The notes: generated from the letters alone by a model not told the origin. Positions 27,901-47,245 are shown, counted from the first letter of the stretch. The stretch: 64,000 bases of DNA from Rallus limicola (GCA_022605955.1 JAKCOZ010000021.1:14682161-14746160), one strand, 5' to 3'. Numbers and translations: made by a program.

Positions 27901-29063
27901 CCTTCTCCAAACCAAAGGATCAGGTAAGAGGAGCTCAAGTGGAAGGATTTTATCAGATCCCAGAATCCTAGGGGTTGGAAGGGCCCTGGAGAGCTCCTGG
28001 GGTCCAACCCCCTGCCAAAGCAGCTCCCCAGCTCATCTTGCACAGGGCGGCGTCCAGACGGGGCTGGAATATCTCCAGAGATGGAGACTCCACACCCCCC
28101 TGGGCAGCCTGGCCCAGGGCTCCCTCACCCTCCCTGGGCAAAAGTTCTTCCCCACGTTGCTGGGCACCTTCCTCTGCTCTAACTTGCAGCCATTGCCCCT
28201 TGTCCTGTCCCCACAGACCAGATGCCACTGTTAAGGTTAGGGCCAGGTTAGAATCACACAGAAGTGCTCCATCCTTCTATCAGTGAGGCCATGAGGAGTC
28301 TCCCAAGCATTATGTGCCCTTTTCCTCCACCTTTTCTGCTGGAATGGACTCAGCTCCCCCACCAACAGGTCCTTCAGCTCTTGAGGGATCTCTGAGCTAC
28401 CACAATTGTTACTTTCCAAATAAGCCTTAAGTTTGGCTTGTACAGTTCAGACAGTACTTAAGTTTAAATACTTAAAGTTTAAGAAAGAAACGGTGGGGTG
28501 TGAATTAGCAAAGGGTCTGTTTAGTAGAGACAAAAGCCTAAACTGCTGTATTTCCCCTCTCCCCCTTACCCCAAGCTTTCCCAAAGGTAAACTGCATACC
28601 TTTCTATAAGCTCAGTTTAACATTTGTGACCTTTGATCCTCCTCAACTGTCTTCGGTGATCATCCTGGCAATATTCTTATTCAAGTTTTCAATTCCCTTA
28701 ATTGTCCTGTTAATTGTTAACAGAGGCCAAACGCAGCAGTTTGTGGTTTATGCTTGAGAAGCACAAAGCAGTTTGTGGTGCAGAGGGTTCTGCAGGGAGA
28801 AAGGAGGATATAAAGCACCCCTTTGGCCTCAGCTTTTTTCTTTCCTCTTTCCAAAGCCCAAGCAGGTAAGAAAGGCAGCAGAACGAACCGGTTACTCACA
28901 GTATGTTTGTCTGGGGTGGGATATCAGGGATGGTTTCCAACATCAGATGCATGCATCTTACTGTAGTCCTGAAGCACAGGCAACGACTAGGGCAGGAGCA
29001 GGAGAGGCTGGGCAAGAGGAGAAAACACAAGAAGCCTCCAAGAGCTGAAGGTTTGATCAGCAT
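738..29063 (-). CDS. Peroxidasin-family gene, N-terminal half (signal peptide, LRRNT, 5 LRR exons, LRRCT); partial
   Basis: Seven coding exons (28900-29063, 17733-17804, 8860-8931, 8578-8649, 4545-4616, 2963-3034, 738-907) join in frame to 694 nt, i.e. 231 full codons plus one base. All have AG acceptors and GT donors. The order is signal peptide, LRRNT cysteines, leucine-rich repeats, then an LRRCT cap, as in peroxidasin; the Ig domains, haem peroxidase and VWC domain would lie beyond position 1. Family knowledge: peroxidasins are secreted matrix haem peroxidases, and PXDN makes the bromine-dependent sulfilimine crosslinks of collagen IV. The peroxidase domain is not visible, so catalytic competence cannot be judged. 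Residues mix PXDN-like features ([24 protein letters not shown]) with PXDNL-like ones ([22 protein letters not shown]). Its neighbours are PCMTD2 and MYT1, not PCMTD1/ST18 or MYT1L, so I assign neither PXDN nor PXDNL. The family call is secure; orthology is open. Confidence 0.93.
908..2962 (-). other. Peroxidasin-like intron (LRR5 to LRRCT)
   Basis: About 2 kb. Apart from the 81-bp minisatellite it is unique sequence with no other feature recognised. Confidence 0.85.
1997..2563. repeat. Minisatellite, seven 81-bp units
   Basis: Units start at 1997, 2078, 2159, 2240, 2321, 2402 and 2483. They are almost identical: the first has GCTTGGG where the others have GCATGGG, and units 4 and 5 share GTGCAGCTC where the others have GTGCACCTC. 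Because 81 is divisible by 3 and the unit has no stop in several frames, long repetitive open frames appear on both strands. It lies in the intron between the LRRCT exon and LRR exon 5. Confidence 0.97.
2963..3034 (-). CDS. Peroxidasin-like LRR exon 5
   Basis: This is a 72-nt exon with a CTGCAG acceptor and GTAAGT donor. It encodes [10 protein letters not shown]...[10 protein letters not shown], the last full repeat before the C-terminal cap. Confidence 0.92.
3035..4544 (-). other. Peroxidasin-like intron (LRR4 to LRR5)
   Basis: About 1.5 kb of unique sequence with a short T-rich tract near 3165-3190. No repeat element or exon is recognised. Confidence 0.8.
4545..4616 (-). CDS. Peroxidasin-like LRR exon 4
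   Basis: This is a 72-nt exon with a GTGACAG acceptor and GTAAGT donor. It encodes [15 protein letters not shown]...LPKLERL. The PETF core is PXDNL-like, while LPKLERL is PXDN-like. Confidence 0.92.
5295..6480 (-). mobile_element. Probable solo LTR of an endogenous retrovirus
   Basis: Read on the minus strand, this 1.19-kb GC-rich block starts TGTTGCAG and ends AACACCACA (TG...CA termini). It has an AATAAA at 5471-5466 about 170 nt before its end, giving a plausible U3-R-U5 layout. It is flanked by a 5-bp direct repeat GGAAG (5290-5294 and 6481-6485), which would be the target-site duplication. It includes an imperfect internal repeat of GTTTGCTCCCTTCTTCCC near 5596 and 5717. No internal retroviral coding region adjoins it. 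A 5-bp duplication is typical of ERVL-like elements, but class is uncertain. It sits in the intron between LRR exons 3 and 4. Confidence 0.6.
7003..7035. repeat. Tandem 16-bp palindromic unit, two copies
   Basis: TTTCCTTGAGGAAAGC occurs twice in a row. Each unit is itself an inverted repeat (TTTCC-TTGA-GGAAA), so the pair could form small hairpins. No function is known. Confidence 0.7.
8578..8649 (-). CDS. Peroxidasin-like LRR exon 3
   Basis: This is a 72-nt exon with a TGAAAG acceptor and GTAAGT donor. It encodes [10 protein letters not shown]...[11 protein letters not shown]. The YLYKNEI motif is highly characteristic of peroxidasins. Confidence 0.93.
8860..8931 (-). CDS. Peroxidasin-like LRR exon 2
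   Basis: This is a 72-nt exon with a TGACAG acceptor and GTGAGT donor. It encodes [10 protein letters not shown]...[20 protein letters not shown] and [10 protein letters not shown] match the second PXDN repeat closely. The intron to the next exon is only about 210 nt. Confidence 0.92.
9824..10272 (-). mobile_element. CR1 3' fragment, subfamily B
   Basis: Antisense CR1, starting (its 3' end) at the CACAGAATGGCATGGGTTGG region and running to CTCTGAGCATCTTCATGG. The subfamily B signature is the GCCACAGGCAGGGACACC block. Confidence 0.92.
10411..10790 (-). mobile_element. CR1 internal fragment, subfamily A, lacking its 3' end
   Basis: Antisense subfamily A sequence from CTTCCTCTGCTCTAACTTGC to the GATGCCCCCAGGATCCC region. 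About 230 bp of the usual 3' terminus is missing, which is unusual because CR1 copies are normally truncated at the 5' end. It lies 140 bp from the preceding CR1. Confidence 0.88.
13280..13485 (-). mobile_element. CR1 3' fragment, subfamily B
   Basis: Antisense, about 205 bp, starting at the GAATCATAGAATGGCATGGG 3' end and truncated after the CACCACTCTCTCTG segment. Confidence 0.9.
14038..14112 (+). mobile_element. Short CR1 3' tail
   Basis: The sense 3' end only: GGTTGGAACTAGATGATCTT, then CCCTTCCAACCCAAA and ATTCTGTGATTCTATGA. It is diverged and older than the subfamily A and B copies. Confidence 0.8.
15068..15651 (-). mobile_element. CR1 3' fragment, subfamily A
   Basis: Antisense, about 580 bp, with the complete 3' end (CATAGAATCATAGGG) through the CCACACTCCTCCTGATGCCC region. 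Nearly identical to the copy at 1-579. Confidence 0.93.
17733..17804 (-). CDS. Peroxidasin-like LRR exon 1
   Basis: This is a 72-nt exon between a TTGCAG acceptor and a GTAAGT donor. It encodes [12 protein letters not shown]...LKNLNTL, an exact LRR consensus (LxLxxNxI) closest to the first PXDN/PXDNL repeat. It starts on the third base of a codon and ends on the second, like the other LRR exons, so each 72-nt cassette is frame-symmetric. It lies about 11 kb from the signal-peptide exon and 8.8 kb from the next exon. Confidence 0.92.
18866..19288 (+). mobile_element. CR1 3' fragment, subfamily C
   Basis: Sense CR1 from the GGGGAAGAGGCTGGAGGGC region to CTTTTCCAACCTTGTGGC. Signatures are CACCACCTACAACTACCTGAAG and TTAGGATGGGAATGGTTGG. 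It has no A- or B-type block. Confidence 0.88.
20790..21180 (-). mobile_element. CR1 3' fragment, older subfamily
   Basis: Antisense, starting CACAGAATGTTGGGAGTTGG and running to AGCCTCTCCTCAGAAGGA. It differs from subfamilies A-C through most of its length and resembles a general avian CR1. Confidence 0.87.
21816..22040 (-). mobile_element. CR1 3' fragment, subfamily B
   Basis: Antisense, about 225 bp, with the GCCACAGGCAGGGACACC signature; truncated after GCAAAGAGCTTCCCCC. Confidence 0.9.
22719..22760. repeat. Short tandem duplication
   Basis: About 19 bp containing AAGATGATCATTTCTC is duplicated head-to-tail with one mismatch. Confidence 0.6.
24022..24120 (+). mobile_element. Short CR1 3' end, subfamily B
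   Basis: The sense last 100 bp: CCAGGCCTGGAGGTTGGTGT through CCCAGTCTGGGATTCTATGA. Confidence 0.88.
24446..24555 (+). mobile_element. Short CR1 3' end, subfamily C
   Basis: The sense last 110 bp: GATGTGTTTAAAACAAGGGT, then GATGGGAATGGCTGG and TCTTTTCCAACCCTGTGA. Confidence 0.85.
26551..26741 (-). mobile_element. CR1 3' fragment, subfamily B
   Basis: Antisense, about 190 bp, starting TCACAGAATCCCAGTCTGGG and truncated after GGCAGCCTGTTCCAGCCCC. Confidence 0.9.
27960..28217 (-). mobile_element. CR1 3' fragment, subfamily A
   Basis: Antisense, about 258 bp, starting at CAGAATCCTAGGGGTTGGAA and 5'-truncated at GTCCTGTCCCCACAGAC. Confidence 0.92.
28900..29063 (-). CDS. Peroxidasin-like first coding exon: start codon, signal peptide, LRRNT
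   Basis: The ATG at 29063-29061 opens a 164-nt coding segment (54 codons plus CT) ending at a GTGAGT donor. Residues 1-10 lead into a hydrophobic core at about 11-20 ([10 protein letters not shown]), a convincing signal peptide. It is followed directly by the LRRNT cysteines C24, C28, C30 and C37 in the family pattern CPSRCLCF...TVRCMHLM. Reading through this motif shows that an AG at 28970-28969, which looks like an acceptor, is internal to the exon. Upstream of the ATG, a T-rich tract ending in CTGTCAG (acceptor at 29110-29109) suggests that the exon begins at 29108 and that a non-coding exon lies further right. Confidence 0.92.
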
Positions 29064-30269
29064 GGTGTTTGCTGGAGTGGATTTGCCTCAATTCTGAGCT
29101 GCAGGGAGCTGACAGAAAAAAAAAAAACAGTTTCCCAGCCCTGAGGTCCAGGAGGAGGGGACTCATCAGCATGTGTTTGCAATTAAACTGAGGCAGTTTG
29201 ACAGTCCAACCGCCCACCCTCTCTGCCGTTATGTACATCAGGCTGCTCCCACCCCTCTGTTAATTGGGGTGCTGAAACACAAACTCTTCATTTTGATGTA
29301 TTTTTTTCGCCTTGGTTCTTATTTTGAACAGCAAGTTAACTCCTCACCTTCTCCATAGGCACCCCGACCAAATAAATGACCCTGTGCTTCCAGGGCTGAG
29401 CTAGGATGCAGATGGCCCAGGGTCAAGTTGGTTTTTTTTTTTTATGGCAAAATTTTTGCCTTGGCACACTCTCTGCAAACTATGGCTAGCATCTTATCTA
29501 ACAGCCTGTCAAAGCTATCAGGCAGTGAGGCTTTTAGGATAGAGGCTGCCTTTGCTTACACATAGCTCCAACATCCAGCAAAAACACGTTTCCAACCATT
29601 GATGGGAACATGGAATGCTGCAGATAGTGATCCCCCTTTTAAAAAATCTCTTAAGAGAGACGAATAATCTGCAAATAAAGATTAATAACCCCAATTACAG
29701 GCATCCTGTAAAGTTTCTTATGCAGAGTAAAAGCTAATTCATCACAAAGACCTTTTAAGCCAGCATGATTTCTTTGTGCAAGGATGTCACTTGGAAAAAT
29801 GTCAGGATTTTGGAGAAATTGAAGGCAATCGAGGGGTGAAGAGGGAAAGAAACAGAATCAACTGAGTTTGCACTGTAGGAAATGCAGACCTGAGTTTGCT
29901 TCTCCCATTGGATCTCAAAGTTGAGATGCAAAAGGGAAGACTCGCTTCCAGATGAGTGAATCACCTTTTACTGCTATGAAGCAGCTTAAGAGTGCAAACA
30001 GCTTGTCTCTGGGTTTTAAGTTCTTGCTACACAAGATCCTGAATTGTGTGGGCTTGGCAGGAGTGTGAGGCCCTAACCCTGACTGGGATGGAAAGGTACC
30101 AGAGCAATTCCAGCCACAGCCCCAACCCAGCTACCTGGAGGATCAAACACAAGCTTCCCATGAACCTGCACACCCGCTTCACACCCTAAACTACAGGGTA
30201 AGTAACCTGACAACACACAACAGGCCTTTAAACCTTCCCTGGTTCCCTTTTCCCTTCACCATCCTCTGA

Positions 30270-30665
30270 GTGTTTGGGGAGCGAGCCCCTGGGTTTGGGG
30301 GATTCCCTTCCCGATTCCATGAAGGCAGAAGCTCCCTCCACCCAGCTGCCCCCCGCCGCAGGGTGCCATGGCACCGCAGGTGTCCCGCTCCCAGCCCCAG
30401 GCACCGCGCTGGCTGTTCTCGCCCTGACATCGCTTCGAAGCCCGAGCAGAGCCGGCCCAGCCGCTCCCCTGCGGGCCCAGCTCATGGGCTTGAGCGGAGT
30501 GTCCTCTAGCGGCCACCCACCCGACCCTCTCTTCCCAGAGCAGGTTGTAGAAGGGGTAAATCAACCACTCCGGCCGTTGTGTTATTCACCTGAGGGGAGC
30601 ACCAGCTTTCCTCTCCGGTGGGAGAAGCTCAGCGCATCCCCGGGGGCATCAGAAGAGGCGACGCA
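30270..30665. promoter_or_regulatory. CpG-rich block, candidate promoter of the peroxidasin-like gene
   Basis: This unique GC-rich, CpG-rich stretch stands in AT-richer surroundings about 1.2 kb upstream of the signal-peptide exon. On the minus strand it holds a good donor, CTCAG|GTGAAT at 30590/30589, which would pair with the acceptor at 29110-29109 to give a non-coding first exon beginning somewhere near 30665. Open frames across it lack any peroxidasin motif, so it is not the coding first exon. The promoter role is inferred from position and composition. Confidence 0.45.
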
Positions 30666-30696
30666 GGTTAAGTCATCAGGCTTCAAGGTGTGACAC

Positions 30697-31120
30697 ATCA
30701 TAGAATCCCAGGGGTTGGAAGAGCCCTGGAGAGCTCCTGGGGTCCAACCCCCTGCCAAAGCAGCTCCCCAGCTCATCTTGCACAGGGCGGCGTCCAGACG
30801 GGGCTGGAATCTCTCCAGAGATGGAGACTCCACACCCCCCTGGGCAGCCTGGCCCAGGGCTCCCTCACCTTCCCTGGGCAAAAGTTCTTCCCCAGGTTGC
30901 TGGGCACCTTCCTCTGCTCTAACTTGCAGCCATTGCCCCTTGTCCTGTCCCCACAGACACTGACAAGGGGCTGCCCATGTCCCCCTGCATCCCATCCTTC
31001 AGCTAGTGAGAAGCATTCATCAGGTCCCCCCTTAGTCTTCTTCTCTCCAGGCTGAACAGCCCCAGCTCCCTCAGCCTTTCCTCACAGGGCAGATGATCCA
31101 GGCCCTTCAGATCTTCATAG
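30697..31120 (-). mobile_element. CR1 3' fragment, subfamily A
   Basis: Antisense, about 424 bp, from CATCATAGAATCCCAGGGG to GGCCCTTCAGATCTTCATAG. It abuts the right edge of the CpG-rich block at 30270-30665. Confidence 0.92.
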
Positions 31121-32924
31121 CCCATCCTCACAGCCAGGTTGCTCCCTGTATCTTTGCAGAGCACAGGTTGCTCTGTTAGGACAGGGTGACACAGGCGCTG
31201 AGGAGCTCTTCTGTGAAGAACACATTCTAGGAGAATAAACCAAAACCCCCATGGTTTCTTCAAACCATGCTTCAGTTTTTAGGAAAGTCAGCACCTTCCC
31301 CAGCACATCTGGCCACTACACAAACACACAGCCTTTGCCTTCTGCTTCCAAAGACATGTTTGTATATCAGCTCTGAGCTTTAAACCAACCATCAGCAAAA
31401 TCATCACAACAAAACCACCCTTCCCAATTCCTTTCTGTGGCTAACAGGAGAGCCAGGGTAGGCACCCCTCATGTTTCTATATATACTACCTTGGGAAGCT
31501 CCTCTCAGCACCTGGCTGTGCAGTGGGTGGCAGCTTCTGGAAGGACTGGTGGGTATTTGCCTGCTGTTGTGGGGCTGGGATCTTCAGCCAGGTCAGCAGA
31601 TTTAACCATGGCCAGCCCAGAGGGAATAACTTGAGTGTAAAAGGCAAGTTCTGCAATCAGTATGTTTACTTAGCAGCAGATCTCCCCTTGAACTTGAAGC
31701 ACACCTCTTCTACCTCAGTTCTCTCTCCTTCATGACAAATGGGATGTTAGGAAACGCTGGCAAGCACAGATCCCTTCCTCTGGCTTTAGTTTATCTTCTT
31801 TCCCATCAACATGACAAATTGTTTCAAGAGGACTGTGCAGCTCTGAGCAGGAGCTCCAAAGCAACAGGGATGAAAGTTAACCCTTGCATCCAATGCTTAA
31901 GCACTTCCAGCCTCTGCTAGGCAGGCTTTTTCACACCAGGAGAACACAGGGAAGTTTGGGGGTTGTTTTCCAGAAGTCAAGCCCACAGCCACCACTCTCT
32001 TGTTTTTAACTTGTGCCCCAGCAGGCAGGTTTCACTCCCCTGAAGAGCTCATCACTCCTTCCCAGGGAACTGTGATGTTGGATGTCTTACTATGAAGTGA
32101 ATGTTAAAAAACAGTATGGTCCCAGGTTTAATTTCCTTGAAGCCATCTGTATGACACAGCCTGTAGCTTTCCAAAGCAGAAAAGGATTTTTTCCCCACCC
32201 CCCCAAGTAAACATCACATGAAGAAAAACATTAACACTGAGCTAGCCTCAGGTCATCGTTGGTAAAAGGACATCTATCATACACACAGATGACAGGAAGA
32301 AACACAGACTCCAGGTAGTTATCCCACAGAATAAAGGTTAGCAGATACATTTAATTGGCAACAGCCATAGCTGCAATTAGGATCCATTCCTATTATAGCT
32401 GAAGCCAAAATATTACTCTCAATACCAGGGAGATGGAAGCCTTGAACACCAGCTCCTAAAGATCTGCATTGATGAAGTGGTGAAACAGAGCACAGGAGAC
32501 AAGAAGGGGAGTTTGCAGTTCAGACTGTATTAAATGAGCTCCTGAGGTGGTTAGCTTAGGCAAGAAGTATATAAATGGATTAAACCTCTTGGTATCTGTT
32601 GTCTCCAGGTCAGGCAGCCAGGTAAGTGAACTCACCCTTTGACTGTTCTGCTGTGTTCAGTCTGCATCGGGGCTGGGTGTGTGCATTTCCAAACACAGCT
32701 TGCACAACTCCATTACATAGAAAGGACTAAAAATCACGAGCTGGGCAGGTTTCTTTTGAGAGATTCCATTCTGAAGAAGTTCATCTAAAGCTACCTACCT
32801 ACACCATATCATTAAGTGGGGTACTTTTCCTAGTGTTCTACTGCCTCAACCTTCAATTATGGAAATACATACTTATCTACAAAGTATTCTAATCACAACA
32901 TGATGCAAAGCCATGTTAAGAAGG

Positions 32925-35900
32925 CTAAAAAGTCTTTACTGAATTTATTTGATACAGAAACACTTCTTAATAAAGTTTAAATTGTGCAACACTTTTGCAT
33001 GCCTCAAGCCAACTGAACTCTAGCTTCTACACAGAGATTTGTTTTGTTTTTTTCCAACTCACACACTAATGATTAAAGCAGCTTGAAGCTCATTTCTCTT
33101 TGCAAAGAGAAAACCCAAAAGGAGTCATACAATTAAAGTGAAGACTACTTAAGAACACAAAAGGAAACAGTCAAAGCAGGTAAAACTAGACAGCTTACAG
33201 ACTATACAAAACCAGTTATGCTACAGTTACTCTTCTGGAAACACATATAAAGCTGCAGTGCAAGTGCTTACACACAGGGAAAACTTATTTACAGTTCCCC
33301 TTCATTTACAGGCTCTAAGCAATACTATTTCACAATTATATTACACATTAAATTTCTACTAGGGGGTTGTTTGGATCTGTGGGGTGGTTTTTTTTGGACA
33401 ATCTTGACAACCTAGAATGTAAATTTCCTGTATATACATTTATTTATTCAACCTTATCCAGGAAAAATAGCAGTTACTTTATGCATCTTATAGAAAGCTA
33501 CAAAAAAATCTAACAAATGTAATAAAAAAAGGCAGATCTGGTGAAAAATCTGATAAAGTATCTTTTACAACTGGGGGTGGGATGGGGGTAAAAAAAAATC
33601 AAACAGGGATAAATGAAAGGTAACTCTCCCTCAACTGGTCAGCTGGAACAGAACCTCAGCAGGGTTTATAATACAGACCTGTAATTTTTAAAGCAACTTC
33701 TTCAAAAGAAGTTGTGCAACTAAACTGAAGGGTGATCTGGTAGCCAAAAATAGGAGGCACCCTGTACTATGGAGGGGTATGGAAACTGTGCCACAATACA
33801 GAAAGGCACATACCTGGTGTGACAGCTGTTAAGCAGAAGTGCCCAACAGAGACAGAGGTGAGAGCCTTTGGGGAAGCACAGAGAAGTATTAACTGTAGAT
33901 TCCATTAAGTCTCTATTTACCCACCATATTCAGGATTTTCCTTTGTAGAAAGAAATTCATTGTAGTTGCCAGAATTACAAGATACTTGTATGTTTACAGG
34001 AAACCATCAGCTCAGTGGCCACAGAACTGCCCCATGGAAAACAAGAATTAAAAAATCTGAGGGAGCAAGACAGCTTAGGGTTCCATTTAGACCAGAAGAC
34101 TTCAGAAACCAGAGGCAAAACACAGCCTAGGACTGTGTTACGTGCCAGCAGCCACACAACACTGTATTATCAAACAATCTTCTCAAAGACCTGTAAAAAG
34201 CTTACTAAGCAAGGAAGAGTTCTCCACCTCAACACTGAGACTGATACAGGAGTTACCCATTTATTTTTCAAAGCTGCACAGAACTTGGAAACACCATTTA
34301 GCCTTCAGCAAGCTGTGCAGCTCAGTGCCATTAACTGAAAACCCAGCCTATTTTTGGCAAACCAGTCTTCATTGATTCCTCCTCAGAAAATAAGGAGGCA
34401 GCATAAAAAGATATCAAAGTGATACCAACTTAAGTGCTTCTGATGGGGCAATGCATTCACACAGCTTCTTTAGCTATTGAGAAGGGTTTATTCCACACAT
34501 GGCCCCAGCTTCAGGAGTACTTTGCATCAATACAAGCTCAAGGGTTTCCTTCCAGCCTTTACTAGTTCAGGTAGGTCTTTCAAACAGGCTGAACCAAGTA
34601 AACTTCCCTTTCTAAGCATGGTATCTCCTTCCACCACCGTTACAGGAAGACTTGGGAATAAAAAGTAAGAGTTTCCATCCACAGAACTGCAGAGCATAAA
34701 GTCCTTCTAGACAAGCCCATTAAAACATCTGGTTAATTGTTGCAGGAAGAAAATAACCTACCACATCAGTCAACTTCACTCCACCTACTGCAGGCAGACC
34801 GTGTGTACCTGAGTTGTATTCCAGGCACCTTGCTGCAGCAGGGGCACACAAAGGGACACTTCAGAACTGCATCAGTTTGGCTTTCTAGACTGTTTTCAGG
34901 TTCCATGTACCCTCCACAAAACCACAGCTGGCTGAAGGACTGGGACACAAGCCACCCTGCTCAGGCTCACGCTCTGCACTTCACCCTTCAGCCCAGCAAA
35001 ACGTTTGCTCCCACCCAGCAGCAAAACACAAGAGATTCTGCTTTCACAGTCAGTTCCCACAAGCTCACTGCTGTGCATCTCCTCTCTATCCCCCTTCCCC
35101 ATCCAGAACGACTCTGTAAACATTTCCAGAGGCAACAGTCACAACCCTGCCTACCCTAGCACCCTGCCAAAGCTAATCAGCTCTGCAACTCTTCACTTGC
35201 CTCCACTGCATTTGAAAATAAAGCAAACCACAAACAAACTCCAATAACCTTGCACCTCTATTAGACCAACTCACTAGAAGAGGTGTTTCCCATTAAGAAA
35301 ACCAAACATTTTTGCCTCTTACTGAAAAGTTATATGTAGTTTATAAGCAAAACTGAGACCAACCACAGGGGAGCTGATGCTTTCCTTCTCATTCAAAACC
35401 TGGATGCCACAAGGGTCACGTCAAAACTTTTACAGAAAGTTGTGCTTTTTTGCAGATTCCTGGAAGAAACAAGATTTGCCAGGTCAGTTTTCACTAATAA
35501 TCTTCATCCTCCGTTCAACACACACCACGGGAAACCCATGGCAGGTCTAGTGGGAGAGAGCACGGACACCAAAGGTCTTTGGGGAACTGCTTAAGAAGAG
35601 TTAAAAGCTGCAACTTGGTAGAGCAGCCAGGAGATTATTTTGTGTTTTAGAGAATCTCTGTGCAGTTAGTTTCAGGGAATTAAATCCTCCTTCCCATGAG
35701 CAGCTGAGCATTTCACCAACTTGCTTCCTAAGGAATCCCTGCTGTAGGATAAAACTATATAGCACACAACTGAGAGGAAAGAAGAAACTCAAAAAAGCTA
35801 TAATGTTTAAGTATACAGCAGCCACATTCCCCAGCTAGCCTACTGCCTTGGGTGGTCGTATTAGCAGGCAAGCAAGTGGTATACATTTGTCAAGCCCTAA

Positions 35901-35947
35901 GTAGTGTTGTATTTTCTGCCTACTCCCCACTTTGTAGGAGGAGGAAG
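32925..35947 (-). other. PCMTD2: Probable PCMTD2 3' UTR
   Basis: This is about 3 kb of AT-rich sequence after the stop with no CR1 copy. On the minus strand an AATAAA lies at 32949-32944, followed by T- and GT-rich sequence that would suit cleavage near 32925. Another AATAAA-type site occurs near 33.44 kb, so a shorter transcript is possible. The extent is inferred, not demonstrated. Confidence 0.5.
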
Positions 35948-45862
<9,915 letters not shown>

Positions 45863-46000
45863 CTGAGCGGCGGCTCGGCTCAGCCCGGCGCGGCCCGTTC
45901 CACTCCCGGGCCTGGCTGCGCGACCGTCCCGGGGCGCTCCGGAGCGGTAAACACTGACCAGCTGAGCGCCGACCGCGCCAATACGCAGCCGCGGCGCGTA
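45863..46000 (-). other. PCMTD2: Candidate non-coding first exon of PCMTD2
   Basis: Inside the CpG island the minus strand has CGCTCAG|GTACGG, a good donor at 45862-45861. PCMTD genes have an untranslated first exon spliced to the ATG exon, whose acceptor here is near 43402. The exon's right-hand boundary (transcription start) is a guess. Confidence 0.5.
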
Positions 46001-46371
46001 CCACCGCCCGGAGAAGGAGGGCCGGGAGCAGACCACTGCGGTTGGGAGAGCAGGGAGGGGCGGAGGGAGGCTGGCTGGGCTGCACAGTACAGACCCGGCG
46101 CGGGGAGCGGACTGTACCACTGCGGGGCAGGGGGTAGCGGTGGTTCTTTGAAGGGGCACCCGGCAGGGCCGGGCCCGTCCTAGTGCGGGGGTTGCTGTGG
46201 GGGCTGCTGGGTTCCATCGCGGCGTGAGCTCGACCGGCCCCGGAGGCACTGGGAGCACACTGGGGCGTGCTCGGGAGCTGCCATGGGGCGCTAAATAGAG
46301 GGCCGGTGTATGGGCCTGTCCACGGGCTCGGTACAGAGCACCGGACCGGGCTGATGCAGGACACAGCCTCA

Positions 46372-47020
46372 CACAGTCACCAGGTTGGAAAAGACCTTTA
46401 AGATCATCGAGTCCAACCGTTCCTGCCCTCTGCTAAACCAGATCCCTGAGCACCTCATCTACCTGTTAAATGAGGTACTTTTGACAGGTAGATGTTAAAC
46501 ACATCCAGGGTCGGTGACTCAGCCCCTCCCTGGGCAGCCTGTGCCACAGCCCCACAGCTCTGCCAGGGAAGAACTTTGCCCTCCCAGCTGAGCTGAGCCT
46601 GCCCTGGCCCAGCTTGAGCCCATTGCCCCTTGTCCCAGCTCCTGTCCCCTGGCTGAAGAGACCAGCGCCCACCTCTCTGCACCCTCCTGGCAGGGCAGGG
46701 CAGGTGGGGAGAAGGTCTCCCCTCAGCCTCCTCCAGGCTGAACACCCCCAACTCCCTCAGTTGCTCCTCATATGATTTGCCCTCCAGCCCCTTCCCCAGC
46801 CTGGTTGCCCTTCTCCAGACGTGCTCCAGGACCTCCATGTCCTTACAGTGAGGAGCACTCGAGGTGCAGCCTCACCAATGCTGAGTACAGGGGCACAATC
46901 ACCTCCCCAGACCTACTGGTCACACAGTTTCTGACACTAGCCAGGATGCCGTTGGGCTTCTTGGCCACCCAGGCACATTGTCAGCTTATGTTCAGTCTGC
47001 AGTCACCCAACACCCCCATC
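46372..47020 (-). mobile_element. CR1 3' fragment, subfamily C-like, extended
   Basis: Antisense, about 650 bp. It starts CACCAGGTTGGAAAAGACC, passes the CCTCAGTTGCTCCTCATATG block and extends to CAGTCTGCAGTCACCCAACA. It adjoins the PCMTD2 CpG island. Confidence 0.88.
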
Positions 47021-47029
47021 CAACATGTT

Positions 47030-47245
47030 TGCCTATGGGGGAGATACAGACCAGCCCTAAGTATAAATGGGTCTAACACAGCCTAGATCGATAGGCTGGG
47101 CCTATGCACAGGGCTGGCGGGGCTTAACTATGGCCTGGGCCAGCAGTCTTGGGTATATTGGCTAGGCTTAGATGCAGACCAGGTCTAAATGCACCCACAG
47201 ATCCAGCTTAAATATAAAACAGCACTAAATACAGACTAGGACGCA
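47030..47245. repeat. Degenerate low-copy repeat
   Basis: Variants of AGACCAG followed by CTAAnTATAAA-like words recur loosely (for example near 47049, 47178, 47203 and 47226), with GCCTA/GGCTGGGCC words between them. It may be a decayed tandem repeat; the boundaries are approximate. Confidence 0.35.

Larger units (their letters stand above)
17805..28899 (-). other. Peroxidasin-like first coding intron
   Basis: About 11 kb, with seven CR1 pieces listed separately. Otherwise it is unique sequence with no recognised exon. Confidence 0.8.
29109..32924. other. Interval between the peroxidasin-like gene and the PCMTD2 3' end
   Basis: It holds the CpG-rich candidate promoter and one CR1. The part from 31121 to 32924 is unique with no recognised gene. 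Confidence 0.7.

Noticed and set aside
28900..28968. A 69-nt exon starting at the AG at 28970-28969
   Set aside because: Reading through gives CPSRCLCF in frame and then a signal peptide and ATG, so the AG is internal to a larger exon.
30228..30564. Peroxidasin signal-peptide exon inside the CpG block
   Set aside because: None of the minus-strand frames there has a signal peptide joined to the LRRNT motif; the true coding exon is at 28900-29063.
34766..34948. A CPFVCPCC motif resembling an LRRNT
   Set aside because: No signal peptide, wrong spacing and no usable splice sites; it lies in the PCMTD2 3' UTR.
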